Source of the DNA: Daucus carota subsp. sativus | Taxonomy: Eukaryota; Streptophyta; Magnoliopsida; Apiales; Apiaceae | DNA: 64,000 nucleotides | Assembly: GCF_001625215.2 (NCBI RefSeq) | Contig: NC_030389.2 | Span: 4,314,930 to 4,378,929, forward strand | Direction of reading: 5' to 3' | Shown: piece by piece, positions 11,303 to 20,051 of the stretch | Numbering within the stretch: the stretch's first letter is position 1 | How the letters are laid out: every line of letters begins with the position of its first letter | The notes under the pieces: generated by a model | The model's database searches: none | Told to the model about the DNA's origin: nothing | The model's input: the letters and a program-made list of their open reading frames with translations, nothing else | Position numbers and translations under genes: made by a program

Positions 11303-13251
11303 GCAATTTTAGATTAATATTGGTTTTGGAGGTAGTTGACCTGACAAATACTGCACTTTGTATCTTCCCCCTTGACGCTGCTTGCAGCTTCCTCTTCATC
11401 TGAACATACAGGCTGGTACGTACTCATTGTCACACTTTTCAATAAAGCATCCTCCGAAAGTGCAGTGCTTACATTACCCATCTTCTCCTCTAGAGCTAAT
11501 AATTCCTGCATGAAAAAGGCAGAGAAGCCAATTTACCCATGCCTCACCATGACTGTAGTAATATTAACTATTCACATAAAGTAATCAGAAGAGACAGACA
11601 AGACCCCAAGGTTTACACAGAGATCATTTGTGAGTGATGCTCGCACTAAAATAACAAGTGCACTCATCCTAAAATTACAAACCTCATATGACATATTATC
11701 AATTTCCAGCCTCATGTCCCTGTGCTGGTCATAAACGCCAAGACCACCAAAGAAATAATTTGTTCCCAGAGCAAGTAATTGCTGCGGAAATCGAAAGGAA
11801 ACAAAGATGAGCAACGTCAGGTACCTGGTACTATATAGCTTGGGAAAAACTAAAATTTATATACCTCATATGTAAGTTCTTCATCTTGTTGTTCAATCCT
11901 TTCTAGAGCTAATAATACCTGCAGGAAATTTATAATTACAAGGGTATAGCAAATTACAAGGATATATTTAAGTATTCAGCACAATTATATCACAGCAAAT
12001 AGTTACAAGTGCTAATATTGCATATTTCTCAATTTCAACAGAGATGCAATTTAATATTATCTTAGAAATTTTTACCTCAGCAATATTATCCATGTTATAT
12101 TGTTGCGCGCCATCACGGTTCACTAAACGGGCAATGCCAAGATCAGCTGATGGTGTTGTCGTCACATGGTCATCATAATTGCCACTGCTAGAATGACTAT
12201 AAGAACTTGACCCACCTGAGGAAGCTTCTTCGCGCAATGAATTAGCATTAGCAAATATATTTCTTTCAGACCGTGGCATTTGTCGCCTGAAAACAGAGGC
12301 TTCAGCTGATGACAAAATGGTTCTATTAACTAGACTGGGGTGCCCTGTCCTAGTATTACTGTTGGGTAATCTACGAGACTGAGCTGATGTCACACCATTT
12401 TCCCTTCTAGAAGGCAAATTTCTGTTTCTTCTATGATCTGGAAAGGTGAAGCCATTGGTAGGATTAGAGATATGTCCACCATCAGAAGGTTGTTCACTAG
12501 TTTTGTTCTTCCCTCCGCTAGAGGAGCTGGCTTCTCGTTCAGGGCTTCTCTTCTTTACAATATCCTTCTTTTTACTAATGTTTGATTCAGACAACGAACT
12601 ACCTGGGCGGAGTGCGGCTGATATGGAAGTGCGTAGGCTTCTCAATCCTTGACGACTAGCATTCGTAGAGCCACTTGGCCCTTGGTCATTGCTCCCAGAT
12701 GGAGAACTAGAAGAGCTGGGTAAAGCATCTTGATTGGTCAGCCCAGGTCTTTTATAGAAAGAATTCGGGTTTCTAGCTTTTGATACTACATTAGAGCTCC
12801 TTACTTTAACAGATGGAACAATCCCAGACTCAGATTCTCTTGGTTCTGATTGGAATCCTCTGCCTTTTGTTCTTTGTGAATCAGTAAGCTCCTGAATTTC
12901 TATTTCATTTTGAGACCTGCTACTATCTGATGTTTCTTTTTCTACTTCTGAACGCAATTTTCTGCGAGAATCTGGGTATCTAATTTTTGCAATGTTGACA
13001 ACAGAGGAAGTACTAGAAATACTTCCACGAGATTCTTTAGCACTTGTCGACCGCGTAGATGGCCTCAAAGGTTTGGGTATCCTAGGGCTTCCAATTTGGG
13101 GGGCCTTAGTATATTTAAGCCTGCCACTACATCCAAGTCTATTGCAGAATTGAGCATCTCCATTTCTGTTGTCTGCATCTCTCGAAACAAGGCTGGCATT
13201 CTTAGGAACACAGAGTCCACCAACAGCTCTTTTTCCGTAAAATCTATCCAT
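10497..13251 (-). CDS. RING-H2 E3 ubiquitin ligase (MBR/RHG1A-like)
   Basis: Six coding exons read on the minus strand: 13251-12076, 11918-11865, 11781-11683, 11505-11341 and 10637-10497, all with GT-AG borders and consistent phase (the first is large; five coding exons in all), plus an inferred 5' untranslated exon near 14460-14362 ending in a GTAATT donor. The product is about 544 residues. Residues 1-390 are basic, Ser/Arg/Asn-rich and low-complexity (disordered). Short 'LLALE' segments follow, and the C terminus is a RING-H2 domain: CSIC, then CEHGYHMEC, then CPIC, with Trp before the last pair. The first Cys pair lies on the penultimate exon and the rest on the last. Such proteins transfer ubiquitin from an E2 to a substrate; MBR1/2 relatives act on Mediator subunit MED25, but that target is not implied here. 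An earlier ATG in frame was not seen. Confidence 0.9.
11282..11303. repeat. 22-base G homopolymer in RING intron
   Basis: An uninterrupted run of 22 G (22 C on the sense strand of the gene) inside the last intron of the RING gene, 38 bp past its donor. It follows a T run. Its true length is uncertain because homopolymers are error-prone in sequencing. Confidence 0.8.
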
Positions 13252-14461
13252 ATAACGTGTATACTCTTAATTTTCTGTCACCACAATAACGTACACCCCG
13301 TCAAAAGGCCTTTAATATTTACAATTTTGCGAATACATGATTAAAGCCGACTTTGTGAAAAACAAACAACACCATTCACATATTACATCTCAAAAATGCA
13401 AAGAATCACACAATTTCACATGCCCATATACTGAACTTCCTCAAATGCATTACGATATTAATGTATATATAAATCATGTAAATATTGGATTGAACCACAA
13501 GGTATGCGCCAAAAAAGGACTTGGGAATATCAGCAAAACTGTAGTAAAATGAACAGCACAAGCTCAGTCTTGGGACCTTAAACTGTGAGAGGGAACGCAT
13601 ACTCAACGAACAAACTAAACAATAAACACTTACAGAATTATCATAGACAACAAGAATCAGGGAGGATGGTAAAACAACAAACATCATCCAAAAAAAGTGG
13701 AAGAAGAGATGTCATTAGGTACTATACAAACAGATAATGAGAATTTTCAAGCTGTAACAACCATTAATCTTCATCAGAGACTAAATTGCAACAAAACAAT
13801 TCCAAATACTGCATAGTACGTGAAAATTCAACTACTAAATATCCGAGTTCATATTTTTGATCAAAGATAAACTAACTAATGACCCTTTTCAGTTACCGTG
13901 ATTCTACGATAGATGAGCTTCATAATTCAGCTGGTTAGCAAAAGACTAGACCAAACACATAATCCACCACACAAATACAAAAACCAACTTTGATAACAGT
14001 AACTATGCTCATGAACAACTAATCCAGAAAAAGCCTAAACAGTACTATATTCCATATACTATGTTTTCACATGTCCAATAGTAACAAAAATTCAAACATA
14101 TACCATAATTCCATAAGACATAATCTCAACATCAACCATACTAATAAAAATCAAAACTTTACAATTCCACAAATTTGGATATATATAAAAAACTCAAAAA
14201 CTAACAAACACCTCAAATCAACGTGCATATATTACGGAACCAGGATTTCGAAACAGCCATGTTATCAAATCACCATCAAACCATCAACATGAACACAAAA
14301 ATTCAAGAAATCACACACACAACAATCCAACAAAAAACAAAAAACCCAAATTTGCAAATTACCTGAACAGAAAGAAGAAGAAATAAAATTGAATCTTTGT
14401 TTATTCTCAGCTTAGGGAACTTCCCAACAAAGAAACTATCTGTTTTCTCCGCAATTTAAGC
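13252..14461 (-). other. RING gene 5' intron and leader exon (inferred)
   Basis: On the minus strand a splice donor (CAG|GTAATT) at about 14361 and an acceptor (GACAG) at about 13274 bracket an AT-rich stretch with no coding signal. A purine-rich leader lies at 14362-14460 and starts of transcription probably lie near 14460-14700. This is inferred from splice signals only. Confidence 0.5.
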
Positions 14462-14758
14462 CATTAAAAACAAGACTACCATCCCTTTTTATTACTTGCA
14501 CATACAACAAACACAAAACAAATATGCACACACATAACACACCTATGTGTGTGTTTTTTTTGGTAAAGACTCAAAAATTTTAAAAATAAAATTAAACCCA
14601 CGAGAAAAAATTAAAGCTTTTTGAGGGGGAATAAAAAAAATTGTACCTTTTTGTTGTTTTTCTTTTGGGCTTGAAGATGGTTGAGAGAGAAAGTAAATAT
14701 GATTGTGTGTGTATATATTCAATGTGGAATGAATGAAATAATAGCAGAAGAAATCTTA

Positions 14759-15132
14759 GAGCAAGTCCAACAGCTGCCTCAAATGATGTCCTAAATCATT
14801 ATTTAAGGCATTTGATCAAAAATATTGCTCCAACAGTGTCCTAGTGATGCCTTATAGCACTAGGACAAGCTCGTCAAGCCCTATTAATAGGGCACCTCTC
14901 TCCTTGCCCTATCCAATATTTTAATATAAAATCTTCTACCCACTCTCTTTCTCTCTCTACTTTATATTGTGTTTAGTGATGAAAGAGAATCTTTAATAAT
15001 AAAATATTAAACATATATTAAAAATAAGGCACATTGTTGGAGTTGAACTTAGATAAACATGTCCTAAATCACTAGGACATCATATTTTATATTACATTTG
15101 AGGCTCCAACAAGGACACTGTTGGACTTGCTC
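14759..15132. mobile_element. PIF/Harbinger (Tourist-like) MITE, 374 bp
   Basis: Terminal inverted repeats GAGCAAGTCCAACAG / CTGTTGGACTTGCTC are flanked by a 3-bp TTA duplication (14756-14758 and 15133-15135), the hallmark of PIF/Harbinger elements. No coding capacity. It sits just upstream of the inferred RING gene promoter. Confidence 0.88.
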
Positions 15133-15404
15133 TTAAAGAGCTACAAAGCCGTCCTGCCAATTAAATATTGTGAGGAGTTATGAGCCGTTGGATTGGTTGT
15201 GAGTTTAATGGTCAATGATTGATGGCTGGGTTTGCTGACTGGTTTGTCAACACAATGAACTGAACAAGCATCATGTAAGTATTATCTTAGAATTCAGAGT
15301 AAGAAAGAAAAAGACTTGTGTGTATAATAATATCAAAATAAATAAATTATGTACGTAAATATTATAAGATAGGTATTAATAGTACGTTGCTTGTCATACA
15401 TACC

Positions 15405-15620
15405 ACCAGGTCGGATCGTTTCAAATCTAAGATATCCGAATTTGAATCCAAATTGTTCTTATAATTCAAATCAAAATCTAATCAGGTTTCACATATCAAA
15501 TTCAAATTCAAACGTTTTAGAATTTAGAAAATAGATCCAAATCCAATAAATCAGATTCAGTAAAATCTGTTAGGATCCATATAAATTGGATATCGCTCGG
15601 GTCGGGGTTTTTTTCGCTCA
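15405..15620. repeat. AAATCC/GGATTT-rich repeat, hAT-MITE-like
   Basis: Dense short words (TCAAATCC, ATCCAAATC, GGATATC) in both orientations resemble the interiors of the delimited hAT MITEs in this window. No clean ends or target duplication were found, so this is probably a worn copy. Confidence 0.4.
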
Positions 15621-15704
15621 CTTGAATCTCATAAAAAAGTACAAGTAAAAAGAACGAGATCGTATAAAAATTTGTGAGATAAGTGATAATTAGATAAATT
15701 TATG

Positions 15705-16020
15705 TGTTTTTATCAAAAAAGTTTGATAGAGTTAAGATTCTGATCACTAAAATTTTGATTATTAATTAAGATTTGGATATTCTTAATATTCCTAATATAA
15801 ACATTATTTGTATTTTTTATCAAAAATTATTGATAAAATTAAGATTTTGATCACTAATTTATCCTATTAGTAAAATTTGGATATTTTAATATTATATATC
15901 AAAATTATTTAAAATATAAAAATTTTCAGCATTTTTTTATCAAAAATTATTGAAAACATTAAAATTTTGATCACTAAAATTTCGACTCTTAATTAAGATT
16001 TGGATATTTTTAGTATTATA
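15705..16020. repeat. Three imperfect tandem units, about 107-120 bp
   Basis: TATCAAAAA followed by 'taagattttgatcacta' and 'aagatttggatatt' starts at about 15711, 15818 and 15938. The units are AT-rich and diverged. No function is inferred. Confidence 0.6.
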
Positions 16021-16189
16021 TCTCAAAATTTATTTACAGTATAGGAATATATGATACGACAAAATGTTTATCAATCTTTACGAGATGCATTCGCGCCAAT
16101 CAAAAATGTTTGGGTAAGTCCCATGTGAAGAATGTCATGTGTTAAGGTATTATATTCTTATTATAGCACACACTATTTTATTTATTGTG

Positions 16190-16320
16190 CACCAAGTCGG
16201 GGGTTTTCACGGAAACAGCCTCTCTACTTTAAGGGTAGGGCAAGGCTGCGTACATCTTACCCTCCTCAGACCCTGCTCTAAGCGGGATACATCGAGTATG
16301 TTTGGTTTGGTTTGGTAATA
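16190..16320 (+). mobile_element. SINE 3' portion (AU/TS-like)
   Basis: The run 'GGAAACAGCCTCTCTAC', then 'GGCTGCGTACATCTTACCCT', 'CCTCAGACCCTGC' and a GCGGGATACA...GTATG end matches the conserved body of the AU/TS SINE superfamily of angiosperms, and it ends in a TTTGG repeat. The tRNA-derived head with A and B boxes was not found, so the copy looks 5' truncated. No clear target duplication was found. Confidence 0.75.
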
Positions 16321-16461
16321 TATGATACGACAAAATATATACATATGTATATAACTTTTACAATTATTATATATGACTTCACAGCCAAGAGCGGATCTAG
16401 GATTTAAACTTTGAAGGAACACCAAACACATTTTCGGAAAACATCCATATATTTCTAAATT

Positions 16462-16654
16462 GGGTCTTTCTAGTGTGTGCCCAAGGGCACACATTAAGCA
16501 CTAAATTTGATGAGTTTAGTGGATTTTGATTGGTGGAGTTGGTGTAAATGCAGGGGGATCATCCATATTTATGATTACATGACCAATAAGAATGCACCAA
16601 ACTCATAAAAATTAGTGCTTAGTGTGTGCCCTTGGGCACACCATAGAAAAACCG
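16462..16654. mobile_element. MULE-type MITE, copy 2 (193 bp)
   Basis: Same family and same length as 3314-3506, with terminal GGGTCTTTCTA / TAGAAAAACCG and the GTGTGCCC-AAGGGCACAC palindrome just inside. It is flanked by a perfect 9-bp repeat TTCTAAATT (16453-16461 and 16655-16663). Confidence 0.87.
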
Positions 16655-16663
16655 TTCTAAATT

Positions 16664-17345
16664 TTATGGGACACTTTTATAATTTTGCAAAAGTTAATAG
16701 GATGAAAAAATATATAAAATTTGGGGGCACGTGTCCCGATGTGTTTTCCTAGATCCACCCCGTGAACAACAGATACATATCTGAAATTTTGTATGCATCA
16801 TATTTGTGTTATTGTGTACATACCAGGACAGTAGGACATGAAATGAAAACGTGTTATGTGTTTGTCCATATACAGTGTACAAATATTACGTGTTGATAGG
16901 AAAAGTCTCAAATGATGTGGTCCGTGTGGATGAAGAGATGACAACCCCACCACAAACTCGATAACAGCCTGCCTAATCCATCTGGCCTGTTTCCTGGTCA
17001 CTTTTATAATATTATTAATATATATGTTATTTCTTATTATGTATTTATTTATTGCTTACAAAGTAGTCGCCAAACAATTAATTAAGTATTGAACTATTTA
17101 TATATTAATGTATCTATTTATTATTTACAAAATACTCCCGAGAGAAATAATTATGTACTATTGAACTATTAAATGTTAAGAGGGTGAGAATCAGTGACCG
17201 AACTAAAACTAAGATTTGGAGAATAATTTTGTTATTCATCCTTGCAAAAATAATTTTCTCATTATATCATAATACTATCATTCAACCACACATCTCCCAT
17301 TAGTAGCAGTAGCAACGGTTAAAACCGGAGCTAACTCAACCAGAA
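16664..17345. other. Intergenic DNA, no supported gene
   Basis: AT-rich with scattered short open frames that have no recognisable domain. No RNA gene was recognised. Confidence 0.5.
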
Positions 17346-17640
17346 CTAAACGATAGGCAGGGTGTCGTAACCATCATGACAGAAAGATTGCCTTTGAAGT
17401 CCAGATAAATCCATTCTCACATCATCGATAAAATTGTCTAACTGATTTGGCAACAACTCCAAGTCTAAGTAAAGACAAGACAAATCTTTTGGATAAAATT
17501 GTGCAAGGCGGACGAGTTTTGAGTTATTGAAACTTGAAAATAAATTTTTAGAATCGAAAGAGCCACTACGAAGTAGTAGCTCAGTGTTTTCTTTTGTAAA
17601 GCGATTATTCATTTCTTGGAAAATAAGATCAATAACCTGC
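17346..17640 (-). pseudogene. hAT transposase fragment (TTF/ZMYM1-like)
   Basis: The frame on the minus strand (88 residues from a Met at 17612, open slightly upstream) reads 'NNRFTKENTELLLRSGSFD', then 'KLVRLAQFYPKDLS' and 'QLDNFIDDVR'. This pattern occurs in plant hAT-family transposases annotated as TTF-type zinc-finger/ZMYM1-like proteins, between the core and the C-terminal dimerisation domain. The catalytic and dimerisation parts are absent. It is a relic and cannot be autonomous. Confidence 0.72.
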
Positions 17641-18004
17641 TAGACAAATTTAAATCTTCTCTATAATATTTACAACTCAGATGGGGTTAAAAATAAATTA
17701 TATTGACACATTTTCAAGCTAATATTAGAACTCTATATTTTCTAAATCTATAAAATTAGCACTTCTGAAATTTAGAAATATATTGTTCTAATTTTTAAAA
17801 CTAACCCTGCACTTCTCAAGTTTAAAACATAACCCTGCACTTCTCAAGCTAACAAATAGTTTACTTCTGAAATTTATTTTTAAAACAAGATCAAACACAT
17901 TTTCTATAAACTAATTCAGAAAATAAAAATTTAGAAATATAAACAGCCGATTTTTCATTTGCGAATACCAGCAATGGCATCAATGCAATGTTCCAGGAAG
18001 TGGA
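17641..18004. other. Intergenic DNA before LINE end
   Basis: AT-rich, with a small direct repeat of 'aaccctgcacttctcaag' near 17803 and 17831. No gene. Confidence 0.5.
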
Positions 18005-19026
18005 GTGCAAGAAACAAAGGGCTGGAGTAGGCTTTGGTCTCTGGAAGTTCCTCACAAGCTGAGAATATTTCTCTGGCGATTTTGTCGAAACAATATCCCT
18101 ATTAGAAAGCTAATCAGAAGCAGAGGTATTATAATTCCTATAGATTGTTCTATGTGTACGGGGGACATAGAACATCTCATTCATCTGTTTTTTGAATGTC
18201 AGTTCGCTAAAGATTGTTGGCAGCTCATTGGATTGTCATATAACATGTGGGATGTTGAAGATGGTGATGTATGGCTACTCGATAGATTCAACTCTGAGCC
18301 AGATGATGTGCTGATAAAAATTGCAGTTGTGTTATGGGGCATATGGTTCGCAAGAAACAAAAGAATTTTTGAAAACACAAACCTCACACCAGCTATGGCT
18401 ATGAACTGGAGTAAGATACAAGTAGAGGAATGGAGACAGGCGAACAAAAAGCTTCAAGTTGACACAGATCCTTTGTCATCTTCAGCGAGAGCAGATATAA
18501 AGTGGAAGCCTCCTAGTCATGGTGTTTTTAAAGTGAATGTCGATGCAGCAGTGACGGAAGGGCGGGATTTTTTTGCAGTTGGCATGGTGCTTCGCAACAA
18601 TCAGGGTCAGTTCTTGGCAGGAAGGGTCATGAGATTTGCAGGTCATGTTCCAGTAGTGGAGGCAGAGATGGTAGGTGTTATCGAAGCTATATCCTGGGCA
18701 AACCAACTTCAAATTCCTTCGGTGATTGTTGAAACTGATTCTCAGCTCTGTGCTAATGCAATAAAAGGAGAGAACAGCAATAACAATCTTCTCGAGATTG
18801 GAAACTTGATTCAACAATGTAAGGCTTTGATCAGGAGTAGCAGTAGGGTGTTAGTAGATTTTGTAAGAAAGCAAGCTAACAGGGTGGCACATCAAATTGC
18901 CAAGATTCCTTGTATGCTTAATGGCTTCTCGGATTTCACGTCTCCTCCATCATGTTTGTTGGAGACAATTATGTCGGATTTTTCATTGATTAATTGAAGT
19001 TTGTTTTTTCTCAAAAAAAAAAAAAA
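18005..19026 (+). mobile_element. LINE 3' end: zf-RVT plus RNase H, poly(A)
   Basis: An open frame of 330 codons begins with a zinc-binding reverse-transcriptase tail domain ('LWSLEVPHKLRIFLWRFC', 'CSMCTGDIEHLIHLFFEC') and ends with a plant-type RNase H domain: 'KVNVDAAV' (first Asp), 'EAEMVGVIEAI' (Glu), 'VETDSQ' (Asp) and 'NRVAHQIAK'. A poly(A) tract of about 14 A follows 20 bp after the stop. This is the 3' end of a 5'-truncated L1-type LINE. The frame is intact and the acid residues are kept, so a young insertion or a host-retained RNase H gene are both possible. A target duplication was not clearly found. Confidence 0.82.
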
Positions 19027-19328
19027 GTTTGATTAGCTCTAGTTTTTGACAGGTCATAACTAAAGTTTGATTATAATCTATTATCTGAGTCTTTCTAATT
19101 GTATTATTATAAAGCTTAAACGGACATTGGTGTTTAGTATATTGGTTGGCAACTAACAGAAGTCTACAACTAGAATAAACAAATATATTCCTGACCAAAC
19201 ATTTTGGACTGAACAAACAATGGCCGTCTTCGTTGTAAAATAAGCCTATTAAATTTGGACATGGAATCATTGCAAACAAATGGAGAATGACAACCATGAT
19301 GGTGTTTTAAACTTTTAACTCGATCTGC

Positions 19329-19380
19329 TCCCTCCGTCCCTTTGGATAGTCTACATTCGGGGACGGGACTCGACACACAT
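19329..19380. repeat. Stowaway-like terminal fragment
   Basis: CTCCCTCCGTCCC is the common end of plant Stowaway (Tc1/mariner) MITEs. The partner end was not found nearby, so this is a fragment. Confidence 0.4.
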
Positions 19381-19565
19381 TTTAATGACGACGAGGCTTA
19401 TTTTAATTCTCCTGTCAAGTATAGTTGTATAGTTGTGTATAGTTGTATAGTTGTGTATGTTAAACTTTTATTCAGAAAAATAAAATTTTAAAAATAAATT
19501 ACAGAAATATGTTTTATAAGAGCATTGAAATGTGTGTCGAGCAATGAGAAAAAAATGTATATATG

Positions 19566-19812
19566 TCAGGCCATTTGAGTGAGCTTAAAATAAGTGTTTT
19601 TTGCTTAAAGTAAAAAAAAGTGAAGTAGAAGTTAGAAGTTAGTTAAAACTTATAAGTGATTAAAGTGTTTGGGAAAAAAATAGAAGTCCGATAACAAAAG
19701 CTAGGATTCTCAGCTTTTTATAAGTGCTTCTCGACTTATTACACAAACGGTGCAAATAAGTTTTTCCAACTTATAACTTCAGAAACGAGCTCCACCCAAA
19801 CACCCACACAAT
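19566..19812. mobile_element. hAT-like MITE of the GGCCRTTTG family, copy A
   Basis: Begins GGCCATTTGAGTGAGCTTAA, contains 'cttataagtgattaaagtgt' and 'aagtgcttctcgacttatta', and ends with CAAACACCCAC. It is about 85% alike by eye to 29690-29940, with relatives at 30059 and 49729. Target duplication not resolved. Confidence 0.6.
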
Positions 19813-20051
19813 TAAATGTGTCAAAAGGAGTACTTTGGAGTAACAGTGGATAGGCCTCTTCTCAAGATAATACGAGGTCCGAATAACAAAGATAACAAAG
19901 ATAATACGATGAAACATAGGACATTTTGTGTTGAATCTTCGTTTTTAGATGATTTTTGTATGATGATCATTTTAGATGAACGTTTTTGAAATAGTTAATT
20001 TTAAGCACGCATCTTGATTGATGAATGAGAAATTTCATAGCTTGCTGATGA

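Noticed and set aside
15405-15620. Delimited hAT element
   Set aside because: Word-rich like the others, but no terminal repeats or 8-bp duplication could be found; kept only as a repeat.
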